Source of the DNA: Tabrizicola soli | GTDB lineage: Bacteria > Pseudomonadota > Alphaproteobacteria > Rhodobacterales > Rhodobacteraceae | Reading direction: 5' to 3' | NCBI RefSeq assembly: GCF_015999335.1 | Contig: NZ_JAEACP010000002.1 | Coordinates: 124,001-188,000, forward strand | DNA: 64,000 nt | Shown: one piece after another, positions 53,668 through 62,489 of the stretch | Position numbering within the stretch: the first letter of the stretch is position 1 | Layout: every line of letters begins with the position of its first letter | The notes under the pieces: generated by a model | The model's input: only the letters and a program-made list of their open reading frames with translations | Database searches by the model: none | What the model was told of the DNA's origin: nothing | Translations under genes and position numbers: made by a program

Positions 53668-55443
53668 ATGACCGAATCCGGGCCGAAAACCGTCGCCGCG
53701 TCCTTCGCCGATCGCGACCACCGCGCCGAGATCGTCGAGCGGCTTTACGACGTGGCGGTGGATCCGATCCGGCTGGAGAAACTGCTGGAGGCCTGGGAAG
53801 GCCGCATCGCCCCGCTGCGCGACAGTTCCATCGCGCTGGACGACCCCGAGATCGAGGCGCATCTGGCGCGGGCCTCGGTGTTCCTCGACCGCTATGAGGC
53901 CGCCGTGCGCGAGGCGGGGCCGCGTTCGGTGCTGGAGGAGATCCCGCGCTCGGCCGCCTTCCTGGCGGACGGGGGGGCGCAGGTCGCCTGCTGCAACCGG
54001 GCGGCGGCAGTTGCCTTCGGGATCGCCGAGGGCGGGCCCTTCGCCGCCCTGCCCTTCGAGGCCGAGGACCGCGAACTCTTGCAGGGCGTGATCCGCAAGG
54101 TGGCTGCGCGGCGGGCCGAGAAGGTGGTGACGCTGCGCATCCGCTCGACCGTCACCGGCAGCCCGGTGATCCTGCGGGTCAGCCCGGTCGAGGGCGGGGG
54201 ACCCAGGCCGCTGGCGCTGGTGGTCTCGACCGAACTGGTCTGGCCCGAGGGCTTTGCCGACACGGTGCAGGAGGCCTTTGGCCTGACGGCGGCCGAGGTC
54301 GAGATCGTGCGCGGGGTGACGCTGGGCCTGCCCCTCCGCGACATCGCCGAGGCGCGGGGCCGGTCGCTGGAGACGGTGCGGACGCAGGTGCGCTCGGTCC
54401 TGGCCAAGACCGAGACGCACAGCCAGTCGGAACTGGTGCGCGTGGTGCTGGGGCTGATGGATGTGGCGTTGCTGCCCCTGGGCGGGCAGGCCGGGCCGCT
54501 GCCGCGCGGGGCGCTGGAGGCCCGGCCGGTGCAGGAGATGCGCGGGCCGGACGGGCGGCGGCTGAGCTGGATCGGTTTCGGCGATCCGGCGGGGCGGCCG
54601 GTCCTCTACATGCACCTCGACTACGGGCTGATCCGCTGGCCCGCCGCGGCCGAGCGGGCGGCGGCGGCGCGGGGGTTGCGGGTGGTCGTGCCGGTCCGCG
54701 CCGGCTATGGCCGGACGGAACCCCTGCCGAAAGGCGCGGACCATCTGGAGGGGGTGACGCAGGACTATGCCGCCGTGCTGGACCATCTGGGCCTGAAGGG
54801 CGCGGTGGTGCTGCCCCTGGGCGCGGACCTGCGCTTTGCGACGAACCTGGCGAACCGGCGGCCCGACCTGGTATGCGGCATCGTCGGCGCCGCCTGCCAG
54901 CTGCCGGTGCGCACGCCCGCGCAATACGAGCGGATGGACAAGTGGCAGCGCTTCATCCTGGCCAATGCGCGCCATGCGCCAAGGGTCTTGCCCTTCCTGG
55001 TGCAGGCGGGCTTCAGCCTGGCCCGCCGCCTGGGCAAGGAGGCTTTCTTCCGCCAGGTGAACGGCGGCAGTCCGGCCGACATGGCGACCTTCGCGCAACC
55101 CGAGGTGAAGGCGGCGGTGCTGGAAGGGTCCGAGGTCTGCCTGGCGGCGAAATGGTCGGCCCATGCGGCCTTTACCGCCGAATGCATCGGGTCCGAGAGG
55201 GACTGGTCGGCGGTCGTCCGCGCGGTGCGGGTGCCGGTCCGGCTCTTGCAGGGCGATCAGGACCCGCAGTCCCCGGTGCAGACGATCCGCGAACTGGCGG
55301 CGGACTATCCGCATCTGGAGGTGGAATTCCTGGCCGGGACCGGGCAGCTTCTGTTCTTCGCGGCCTGGCCGCAGGTGCTGGAGGCGGTGGAGCGGATGCA
55401 GGCGCGGGCCGCGACGGGGCAGCCTGCGGCCGCTTACCCTTGA
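53668..55443 (+). CDS. LuxR-type regulator fused to a non-catalytic alpha/beta hydrolase domain
   Basis: A 591-residue three-part protein. Residues 1-190 look like a PAS-type sensor (AAFLADGGAQVACCNRAAAV, LRIRSTVTGSPVILRV). Residues 203-265 are a LuxR/GerE helix-turn-helix (FGLTAAEVEIVRGVTLGLPL, RSLETVRTQVRSVLAKTET). Residues 290-580 follow the alpha/beta hydrolase fold (GRPVLYMHLDYG, VTQDYAAVLDHLGLKGAVVL, VPVRLLQGDQDPQSP). The usual nucleophile elbow GxSxG is replaced by PLGAD (Gly385 in the serine place) and the usual histidine by Gln560 (AGTGQLLFF), so hydrolysis is unlikely and a ligand-sensing role is inferred. DNA target unknown; the divergent GST gene is a candidate. Confidence 0.85.
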   Translation: MTESGPKTVAASFADRDHRAEIVERLYDVAVDPIRLEKLLEAWEGRIAPLRDSSIALDDPEIEAHLARASVFLDRYEAAVREAGPRSVLEEIPRSAAFLADGGAQVACCNRAAAVAFGIAEGGPFAALPFEAEDRELLQGVIRKVAARRAEKVVTLRIRSTVTGSPVILRVSPVEGGGPRPLALVVSTELVWPEGFADTVQEAFGLTAAEVEIVRGVTLGLPLRDIAEARGRSLETVRTQVRSVLAKTETHSQSELVRVVLGLMDVALLPLGGQAGPLPRGALEARPVQEMRGPDGRRLSWIGFGDPAGRPVLYMHLDYGLIRWPAAAERAAAARGLRVVVPVRAGYGRTEPLPKGADHLEGVTQDYAAVLDHLGLKGAVVLPLGADLRFATNLANRRPDLVCGIVGAACQLPVRTPAQYERMDKWQRFILANARHAPRVLPFLVQAGFSLARRLGKEAFFRQVNGGSPADMATFAQPEVKAAVLEGSEVCLAAKWSAHAAFTAECIGSERDWSAVVRAVRVPVRLLQGDQDPQSPVQTIRELAADYPHLEVEFLAGTGQLLFFAAWPQVLEAVERMQARAATGQPAAAYP

Positions 55444-55659
55444 TGGGGTATGCGGGTCATTCCGCCAGCGGCTAGTCTGATCGGGCCGCGAGGCATTGGC
55501 GGCATCTCTTTCCGAGCTGTCCTTGATCCATGGGGCGGCAGGATCCGGATCCGTGCCGCCCCTTTTCCCTCGCATTTCGCGCCGGGGTTGATCCGGGTCA
55601 AGGCGGCGTGCAGGGTTTTGTGCATGGGTGCCGCCGGTGTACCCGGTGCAGGAGCGCAG

Positions 55660-56598
55660 ATGCCCATGGACGACAGCAAGACGATCGATACCGCCGCCGC
55701 CGTGACCGCCGGCGCCCCTGCCGCGCCGGGTCCGAAAAGCTTTCCGGTGGCGGACAGCCCCCTGCACCAGGCCTTCGAATCCGGCCGCTACCCCTATGCC
55801 CGCCTGATGGGCCGCGCCACCTACGAGGCGGAAAAGGCCCGGTTGCAGGCCGAGCTTCTGAAGGTGCAGATCTGGGCGCAGGAGACCGGGCAGAAGTTCG
55901 TGATCCTGATGGAGGGCCGCGACGCCGCCGGCAAGGGCGGCACGATCAAGCGTTTCATGGAGCATCTGAACCCGCGCTACGCAAGGGTCTGCGCCCTGAC
56001 CAAGCCCTCGGACGTGGAGAAGGGCCAGTGGTTCTTCCAGCGCTACATCGCGCATCTGCCGACGGCGGGGGAAATGGTGTTCTACGACCGCAGCTGGTAC
56101 AACCGCGCCGGGGTGGAGCGGGTGATGGGCTTCTGCACGCCCAGCGAATACCTGGAATTCATGCGCCAGGCGCCGGAGCTGGAGCGGATGCTGGTGCGCT
56201 CGGGGATCCGGCTTTACAAATACTGGTTCAGCGTGACGCAGAAGGAACAGCGCGCGCGGTTCCTGGCGCGGGAGACCGATCCCCTGAAGATGTGGAAGCT
56301 GTCGCCGATCGACAAGGCGTCCCTGGACAAGTGGGACGATTATACCGAGGCGAAGGAGGCGATGTTCTTCTACACCGATACCGCCGACGCGCCCTGGGTG
56401 ATCGTCAAGTCGGACGACAAGAAGCGGGCGCGGCTGAACTGCATGCGGCATTTCCTGTCGACGCTGGATTATCCGAACAAGGATCATGCCGTGGTCGGCA
56501 CGCCCGATCCCCTGATCGTGGGCCGCGCGGTGCAGGTGCTGGGGATGGGGCCGGAGATCTACGACTCGGCGACCCATCCGGCGATGCAGCGCGGGTAA
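55660..56598 (+). CDS. ppk2: Polyphosphate kinase 2 (PPK2)
   Basis: A 312-residue PPK2-family kinase that transfers phosphate between polyphosphate and nucleotides. Walker A VILMEGRDAAGKGGTIKRF, the lid-type TKPSDVEKGQWFFQRYIAHL, Walker B MVFYDRSWYNRAGVERVMGF and KYWFSVTQKEQRARF, plus WVIVKSDDKKRARLN, are all present. It resembles the one-domain class. The ATG at 55660 has GGAG five bases upstream; a longer frame from 55450 overlaps a stretch with no kinase similarity. Confidence 0.94.
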   Translation: MPMDDSKTIDTAAAVTAGAPAAPGPKSFPVADSPLHQAFESGRYPYARLMGRATYEAEKARLQAELLKVQIWAQETGQKFVILMEGRDAAGKGGTIKRFMEHLNPRYARVCALTKPSDVEKGQWFFQRYIAHLPTAGEMVFYDRSWYNRAGVERVMGFCTPSEYLEFMRQAPELERMLVRSGIRLYKYWFSVTQKEQRARFLARETDPLKMWKLSPIDKASLDKWDDYTEAKEAMFFYTDTADAPWVIVKSDDKKRARLNCMRHFLSTLDYPNKDHAVVGTPDPLIVGRAVQVLGMGPEIYDSATHPAMQRG

Positions 56599-56700
56599 GG
56601 GGCGGCTGTTGAATCGGGCGCTGGCGCGCGAAGCCTTTTCCTCTCGTCGTCGGGGCTTGCGCCCTCCTCCTCGGTCGCTGGGGGCGCTTCGCCCCCCCCC

Positions 56701-56770
56701 ATGCCGACTGTTTCTCGAACCGATGGCGCAACAGTCGGCATAGCCCGAGAGTATTTCTGCCAAGAGGAAG
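56701..56770. repeat. Perfect 12-bp inverted repeat plus family C-like motif
   Basis: ATGCCGACTGTT (56701-56712) and AACAGTCGGCAT (56730-56741) form a stem with a 17-base loop, followed by GAGAGTATTTCTGCCAAGAG (56747-56766), a motif of the GTATTT type also seen, inverted, at 45316. It lies about 100 bases after ppk2 and 75 bases before the DUF1007 start. Confidence 0.65.
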
Positions 56771-56815
56771 CTGCGGGTCTTGGCCCTGAAAGTCGGGTTG
56801 GGTAGGTTGCGCGCC

Positions 56816-57463
56816 ATGCGGATGATCGGCGTGATCTGTGGAGTTCTGGCGGCGGGCCCGGCGCTGGCGCATCCGCATGTGTTCATCGACGCCACGGTCG
56901 AGGTGATCCTGAACGAGCGGAACGAGGCGACCGGGATCCGCATCGGCTGGACCTATGACGAGCTTTACTCGCTGTACATCATCGGCGACCTGGGGCTGGA
57001 CCCGGATTGGGACGGCAAGCTCACGCCCGAGGAAGCGACGCGGTTGTCGGGTTTCGACATGAACTGGGACCAGGGCTTTGCCGGCGACACCCATGCGGCG
57101 CTGGCCGGGGCCGGGCTGGAGCTGTCGCGGCCGATGGAGTTTTCGGCCTCATATGCCGGGGGGAAGATCACCTCGACCCATCTGCGGGTCTTCGACGCGC
57201 CGGTGCCGCTGGCGGGGGGCGAGCTGGTGATCCGGGCCTATGATCCGGGCTATTACGTCGCCTATGCGATCCCCGGCAGCGCGGTGCTGACCGGGGGCGA
57301 GGGCTGCTCGGCCGGGGTGGTCAGGCCGGATCCCGATGCGGCGCAAAAGGCGCTGCTGGCGGCGCTGGCGGGCTATGCGCCGGATGAGGATCCGGAGGCC
57401 GAGTTTCCCGAGGTGGGGGCGAATTTCGCCGATGTGGTGCGGGTGACATGCGCCGCGGGCTAG
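56816..57463 (+). CDS. DUF1007 periplasmic protein
   Basis: A 215-residue protein with a signal peptide (RMIGVICGVLAAGPALA, then HPHVFIDATVEV: the mature end starts with a His-x-His pair). DUF1007 proteins usually sit beside NicO-type metal transporters and are thought to handle the metal in the periplasm; that pairing is exactly seen here (16-base overlap with the nicO gene). Residues 60-75 (DLGLDPDWDGKLTPEE) resemble an EF-hand-like acidic loop. ATG 56816 is chosen for the signal peptide. Confidence 0.88.
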   Translation: MRMIGVICGVLAAGPALAHPHVFIDATVEVILNERNEATGIRIGWTYDELYSLYIIGDLGLDPDWDGKLTPEEATRLSGFDMNWDQGFAGDTHAALAGAGLELSRPMEFSASYAGGKITSTHLRVFDAPVPLAGGELVIRAYDPGYYVAYAIPGSAVLTGGEGCSAGVVRPDPDAAQKALLAALAGYAPDEDPEAEFPEVGANFADVVRVTCAAG

Positions 57464-58335
57464 GGCTGGCCGGGCTGGCCCTGCTGCTGGTCCTGCTGCT
57501 TCTGTGGCTGGCTGGCGCGCTGGACGGGCCGGCCCTGTGGCTGGAGGCGGCGCAGCGCGCGACGCAGGAGCGGCTGGCGGGCGCGATCCGGGCGCTGCGC
57601 GGCGGCGAGCCGGGGGCGCTGGCCGCGTTCTGGGGCGTCTGCCTCGCCTATGGCGTGCTGCATGCGGCGGGGCCGGGGCATGGCAAGCTGGTGATCGGCG
57701 GCTATGGCGTGGCGCGGCGGGTGCCGGTCGGGCGGCTGGCGGGGCTCGCGCTTCTGTCCAGCCTGGCGCAGGCGGCGGTGGCGGTGGCGCTGGTCTATGC
57801 GCTGGTCGCGGCGCTGGGCCTGGCGCGCGGCGCGGTGGAGGGCACGGCCGAGGACTGGCTGACGCCCATGGGCCATGCGATGATCGCCGGGCTGGGGCTC
57901 TGGCTGGTCCTGCGCGGGGTCCGTGGCCTGAAGCATGATCACGGGCACGACCACGGCCATGAGCACGAGCACGGACCGGGCTGCGGCCATGCGCATGGGC
58001 CCTCGGTCGCCGAGGTGGAGCGGGTGACCGGCTGGCGCGATGCGGCGCTGCTGGTGGCGGGAATCGCGATCCGGCCCTGTTCGGGCGCGCTCTTCGTGCT
58101 GGTGCTGACCTGGCAATTGGGGATCGCGCCGGCGGGGGTGATCGGGGCCTTCGTCATGGGTCTGGGCACGGCGCTGGTCACGGTGGCGGTGGCGCTGATG
58201 GCGGTCTGGGCGCGCGAGGGCGCGCTGGCCGGGCTTGGCGGCGGCCGGGTCGCGCGGGTGCTTCCGCTGCTGGAGCTGACCTTGGGCACGGCGATCGCGC
58301 TGGCGGCGCTGATGCTTCTGTGGCGCGGGGCCTGA
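57448..58335 (+). CDS. NicO family nickel/cobalt transporter
   Basis: A 295-residue membrane protein with about six segments. The HxxxGPGHGK-type motif YGVLHAAGPGHGKLVIGGYG near residue 68-87 and AGIAIRPCSGALFVLVLTWQ near 205 are hallmarks of NicO/RcnA. A cytoplasmic or periplasmic loop between segments is rich in histidine and acidic residues (about 165-187) and probably binds metal. It overlaps the DUF1007 gene by 16 bases; the two probably form a nickel or cobalt handling unit. Direction of transport is not certain. Confidence 0.9.
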   Translation: MRRGLGLAGLALLLVLLLLWLAGALDGPALWLEAAQRATQERLAGAIRALRGGEPGALAAFWGVCLAYGVLHAAGPGHGKLVIGGYGVARRVPVGRLAGLALLSSLAQAAVAVALVYALVAALGLARGAVEGTAEDWLTPMGHAMIAGLGLWLVLRGVRGLKHDHGHDHGHEHEHGPGCGHAHGPSVAEVERVTGWRDAALLVAGIAIRPCSGALFVLVLTWQLGIAPAGVIGAFVMGLGTALVTVAVALMAVWAREGALAGLGGGRVARVLPLLELTLGTAIALAALMLLWRGA

Positions 58336-58595
58336 CGCCGCGCCGGGAGGCTTGCGGAGCGGCTGCGGCCGTATCGACCCGACCGCCTGATCGCCGGGCG
58401 CGAGGGATGACGGGCGCTGCCTCTGTCGCGCTGCGACGGATGGGCAGTCCGCGAAGCCCGCGCGCACTGGCCGATCGCGCGGCCTGACCAGGATTGCGGC
58501 AGGCCTATCCCCGCGGGCCCTTGCCGGGCCTGTCGCCGCGGCGCGGCGGATCCGGTGGCTTGTGAAGGCCGCGCCCCTTGGCTAAGCCTGACCGC

Positions 58596-59945
58596 ATGAC
58601 GCAGGACATGTCCAACTCCACCCACGCGAGGGAGACGCTCGCGCTGGGACTTCCCCTTGCGGGGTCCTCGCTGGCGCAGATGGCGCTGCATGTGACCGAT
58701 GTGGTCATGGTCGGCTGGTATGGCGTGGTGCCGCTGGCGGCGGTGGTGCTGGGGGCGTCCTCGTTCTTCATCGTCTATGTGCTGGGCGCGGGCTTTGCGC
58801 GGGCCGTGCTGCCGATGGTCGCCGCCGCCCTGGCGCGGGGCGACGAGACGCAGGTCCGGCGCGACACGCGGATGGGGCTGTGGCTCTCGATCGGCTTTGG
58901 CCTGGCGGTGGCGCCGGTCTTCTGGTGGTCGGGGCCGATCCTGCTGGCGCTGGGCCAGAAGCCCGAGGTCGCGGCCCTGGCGCAGGGCTATCTGCGGATC
59001 GCCGGGGCGGGTCTGGTGCCGGCGCTTTGCGTGACGGTGCTGCAAAGCTACCTCTCCGCCTTCGGGCGGACGCAGGTGGTGCTCTGGGTCACTCTGGCGG
59101 CGGTCGGGCTGAACATCGCGGTCAACTGGCTGCTGATCTTCGGCAACTGGGGTTTTCCCGAGATGGGCGCGCGCGGATCGGCCGTGGCGACGCTGAGCGT
59201 GCAGGTCATGTCGCTGCTGTTGCTGGGGCTATACGCCGGACTTCTGCCCGAGTTGCGGAAGTTCCACCTGTTCCAGCGGTTCTGGCGGGCGGACTGGTCC
59301 TCGCTGCGGCTGGTCTGGCGGCTGGGCCTGCCGATCGGGCTGACCGGGCTGGCCGAGGGCGGGCTGTTCCACGCCTCGGCGCTGATGATGGGCTGGATCG
59401 GCACGGTGGAACTGGCCGCGCATGGCATCGCGCTGGAAGTCGCGGCGCTGACCTTCATGCTGCATGTCGGGCTGTCCAGCGCAGCGACGATCCGGGTCGC
59501 GCGGTTCGAGGGGCGCCAGGAATGGCCCGCGCTGCGCCGGGCCGCCGGGGTGGCGGTGGCCTTGTCGCTGGTGGTGGCGGTCGGCTCGGTCACGGTGTTC
59601 CTGACCATGCCCCGGCCGATCGTGGGCCTGTTCCTGGACATGGCCAAGCCGGAAAGCGCGGCGATCCTGGCCTATGGCACGGTGCTCCTGATGGTGGCGG
59701 GGCTGTTCCAGCTGGCGGACGGGATGCAGGTCATGGCGCTGGGCCTCCTGCGCGGCGTGCAGGATACGCGGGTGCCGATGATCCTGGCGGCGGTGAGCTA
59801 CTGGCTGATCGGGATTCCCTGCAGTTACCTCCTGGCCTTCCAGGCGGGGCTGGGCGGGGTGGGGCTGTGGCTGGGGCTGGTGGTGGGCCTGTTCTGCGCG
59901 GCCGGCAGCCTGATGTGGCGGTTCTGGCGGCTGGCGCGGGTCTGA
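58596..59945 (+). CDS. MATE family multidrug/toxin exporter
   Basis: A 449-residue protein with 12 membrane segments in two MATE halves: GLPLAGSSLAQMALHVTDVV, AVVLGASSFFIVYVLGAGFA, NIAVNWLLIFGNWGFPEMGA (conserved Asn-rich motif), and in the second half GLPIGLTGLAEGGLFHASAL, ISGAAT-like LSSAATIRVARFEG. Cation-coupled drug exporter; substrates unknown. ATG 58596 is used; ATG 58608 and an upstream TTG are alternatives and none has a strong ribosome site. Confidence 0.9.
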   Translation: MTQDMSNSTHARETLALGLPLAGSSLAQMALHVTDVVMVGWYGVVPLAAVVLGASSFFIVYVLGAGFARAVLPMVAAALARGDETQVRRDTRMGLWLSIGFGLAVAPVFWWSGPILLALGQKPEVAALAQGYLRIAGAGLVPALCVTVLQSYLSAFGRTQVVLWVTLAAVGLNIAVNWLLIFGNWGFPEMGARGSAVATLSVQVMSLLLLGLYAGLLPELRKFHLFQRFWRADWSSLRLVWRLGLPIGLTGLAEGGLFHASALMMGWIGTVELAAHGIALEVAALTFMLHVGLSSAATIRVARFEGRQEWPALRRAAGVAVALSLVVAVGSVTVFLTMPRPIVGLFLDMAKPESAAILAYGTVLLMVAGLFQLADGMQVMALGLLRGVQDTRVPMILAAVSYWLIGIPCSYLLAFQAGLGGVGLWLGLVVGLFCAAGSLMWRFWRLARV

Positions 59946-60367
59946 GACCGGAGCGCCCCCTACCTTGGTGAGGGGAGGCGTTCCCCTCGCCACCCGCGCT
60001 CCTTCCCCGATCTGGAAAGGGATGGGACGGGCGACGGGCACCGGCAGGCGACGAGGCCGCTGCCGTCGCCGGCACAGGCATGACCACGCAATCCTGCCTC
60101 CGCCCCGTCGCGTCCTGCCCGCCGGCCCGCAGCACCAGACCTCTACCACTCCCACGAGGGGAGGCGCGACCTCGCACGTTTCGCACCACCCGCCATCCTG
60201 CTCCTGCGCGACCCCGAACCGCTGCCTGCCGCTCGACGTCGGGTGAACTGGAGGCAACTGCGTCGGCCCGCGCCCCCTTCTCGCGATACGTCCCGCCTTT
60301 CATACTGGCCCGAATATCCCCGCCGGAGGCATCTCGCCCCTCCACACCTCGGGGGCGTGGCGCAGGA
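59946..60367. other. Intergenic region after MATE gene, no clear gene
   Basis: Over 420 bases. A hairpin near 59970-59993 (GTGAGGGG/CCCCTCGCCAC-like) could end the MATE transcript. A family C motif lies on the minus strand at about 60333-60297 (GGCGGGGATATTC then AGTATGAAAG). The rest has no recognisable coding sequence; open frames here are arginine- and proline-rich and unconvincing. Confidence 0.55.
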
Positions 60368-62335
60368 TCAGCTGTCCGACGCGGAGAGGTCGAGCATCGC
60401 GCCCTGCCCGTCCGCGAAAAGCGCGATCGCCAGCGGGCCGTAGGGCGGAAGCCAGGGGCTGTGCCGGTGCCTGTTCCCGGCCAGGGTCAGGCTGGCGGAG
60501 GTGGCCGGCAGGCCCGGGACGGGCTGGCCGTCCACCCAGGCCCAGAGCATCGGCGCGCTGGCGGCCAGGGTCAGGCCGAGCCGCCCCTGCTGGCGCGAGA
60601 TGGTGACCGTGAGCCTTGGCGCCGCTGCGTCGCGGGGCGACAGGACCGGCGGCGCGGGCAGGTCGGGGGTGCGCGGCGGCGCGGTGCGGTGGGGGCCGGT
60701 GGCCTCGAACGCCAGGGCCAGTTGCAGGAGCGCCGCATCGTCCTGGGCGCGGCCCGCGAAGGTCAGGCCCATGGGCATCCCGGTGTCTTCCATGGTGCCC
60801 ATCGGCAGGGTGACGGTCGGGATGCCGAGGTGCCGGATCGCCAGGTTGCCGTTCGCGACCCAGGTGCCGTTGCGCCAGGCGAGATCGGCGGAGGCGGGGT
60901 TCACGTCGGCGTCCGCAGGCGCCACATCGGCCAGTGCCGGGAAGACCACGGCGTCAAGCCGAAGGTCGTCCATCCAGTCCTCGAGATCCTGCTTGCGGGT
61001 GGCTTCCAGGCCCCGGAGGCCCTCCTCCAGCGTGGGGATCCGGCGGAAGTCGTCGCAGGGATGGGCGCGGGCCTGCTCGGGGTAATGCGCGATGTCATCG
61101 TCGAACCCGGCATAGCGGTCGGGCAGCGCGCCGGGTGGGTGCGGAAAGATCGTCGCGCCGTCCACCTCGGCCAGGCTGCCCGGCGTGCCGCCGTTCGCGC
61201 GCAGGAAATCGTCCCAGGACCAGGCGGAAAGGTCGACGATCTCGTGCTTGAGGTAGCCCGGCGGGACGAGGCCGCGCGTGGCGATCGAGGGCGCGCCGGG
61301 GCGGTCGGCTTCGTAATTGGTGACCACGGGGAAATCGGTGACAAGGATGGTGGCCCCGGCCGCCTCCATCGCCTTGCGGGCTTGCTCCCAAAGCGCGATC
61401 ACCGAGGGCCGGGTCATTATCCGCTGGCCGGTGGGACCGCCGATCCCCTGCCCTCCGGCCTGGGCGTCGGCGTTGATGTACATGGCGGGGATGGCGATGC
61501 GCTTGCCCTTCAGCGTCGCGCTTGCCGCAAGGGCGGGGTAACTCGTGGGGCGGTGTCGCGAGGGTTTCGGCAAGCGAACCCAGGGCTGGGCGCGCCAGAA
61601 GTCGCCGCGCGTCTCGGGATCGTCTGCGACCAGCGTGTCGAGAAGGAGCAGGAGGTCGGCCATGCTGCGGGTATGGGGGACGACCACGTCCATCGTGGGG
61701 ACGAGCGGCCAGTTGCCCCGGACCGAGATCACCCCGCGCGACGGCGTATAGGCGCAAAGCCCGTTCAGCGCGGCGGGGGCGCGGCCGGAGGACCAGGTCT
61801 CCTCCCCCAGGCCGAAGGCCGCGAAGCTGGCGGCGGTGGCCGTGCCCGAGCCGTTGGAGGAGCCGGAGGCGAAGGCGGCGGTCAGCCAGTCGGCGCTGTA
61901 GGGGCTTTCCGCCCGGCCGTAGAGCCCGCGCTGCATGCCGCCGTTCGCCATCGGGGGCATGTTGGTCAGCCCGACCAGCACCGCCCCGGCGGCGCGCAGC
62001 CGGGCGATGGCGAAAGCATCGTCGCTGGCAATGAGCCCGGCAAAGGCGGGCGAGCCTGCGGCGACGGTCAGGCCCCTGGCCTTGAAGCTGTCCTTGGCGG
62101 TATAGGGGATGCCGTCGAGCGGGCCGAGCGCCTTTCCCGCCGCGCGCCGGAGGTCGGAGGCGCGGGCGTCGGCAAAGGCCTGCGGATTCAGGACCGGAAT
62201 GGCGTTCAGCCGGGGGCCGCAGCGGTCATAGGCGGCGATGCGCTGCAGGCAGGCGGCCAGCAGCGCGACCGAGGTGGTGCGGCCCTCGGCCAAAGCGGCG
62301 GCGAGGTCGGCGAGAGAGGCTTCGACAGGGGTCAT
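60368..62335 (-). CDS. Amidase with C-terminal extension
   Basis: A 655-residue amidase-signature enzyme. The catalytic Lys lies in GIPYTAKDSFKARG (about residue 80), and the serine-rich signature is AAFASGSSNGSGTATAASFA with the cis-Ser and nucleophile Ser positions, followed by FGLGEETWSSGRAPAALNG. Most amidases are 450-510 residues; here the last ~120 residues (from about 525, VLSPRDAAAPRLTVTISRQQ onward) form an extra beta-rich domain of unknown role. ATG 62335 gives MTPVEASLADLAAALAEG, a normal start. It lies between a palindrome doublet and an empty intergenic region. Substrate unknown. Confidence 0.88.
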   Translation of the reverse strand: MTPVEASLADLAAALAEGRTTSVALLAACLQRIAAYDRCGPRLNAIPVLNPQAFADARASDLRRAAGKALGPLDGIPYTAKDSFKARGLTVAAGSPAFAGLIASDDAFAIARLRAAGAVLVGLTNMPPMANGGMQRGLYGRAESPYSADWLTAAFASGSSNGSGTATAASFAAFGLGEETWSSGRAPAALNGLCAYTPSRGVISVRGNWPLVPTMDVVVPHTRSMADLLLLLDTLVADDPETRGDFWRAQPWVRLPKPSRHRPTSYPALAASATLKGKRIAIPAMYINADAQAGGQGIGGPTGQRIMTRPSVIALWEQARKAMEAAGATILVTDFPVVTNYEADRPGAPSIATRGLVPPGYLKHEIVDLSAWSWDDFLRANGGTPGSLAEVDGATIFPHPPGALPDRYAGFDDDIAHYPEQARAHPCDDFRRIPTLEEGLRGLEATRKQDLEDWMDDLRLDAVVFPALADVAPADADVNPASADLAWRNGTWVANGNLAIRHLGIPTVTLPMGTMEDTGMPMGLTFAGRAQDDAALLQLALAFEATGPHRTAPPRTPDLPAPPVLSPRDAAAPRLTVTISRQQGRLGLTLAASAPMLWAWVDGQPVPGLPATSASLTLAGNRHRHSPWLPPYGPLAIALFADGQGAMLDLSASDS

Positions 62336-62421
62336 GGCGGCTTCTCGTGCTGGCGATCCCGAATGGTTTGCCGCAAGGGCCGCTTTCGTCAATGGCAGGA
62401 CGGCCTCACCCGGCGCGACGG

Positions 62422-62465
62422 CGATTTCCGAACGGAAATCGTGCCGGAAATCGTTCGATTTCCGG
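62422..62465. repeat. Palindrome doublet, family A copy 4
   Basis: CGATTTCCGAACGGAAATCG (62422-62441) is identical to the core of the palindrome at 9493-9512; a second one at 62444-62465 has arms CCGGAAATCG/CGATTTCCGG around TT. Here the flanking genes are co-directional (both minus). Confidence 0.85.
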
Positions 62466-62489
62466 TGGCCCGTGCCGCCGGGGATGCGC

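Noticed and set aside
59965-60246. Small protein after the MATE gene
   Set aside because: The frame is Arg/Pro/His-rich, lacks a ribosome site and has no recognisable domain; it behaves as random GC-rich sequence.
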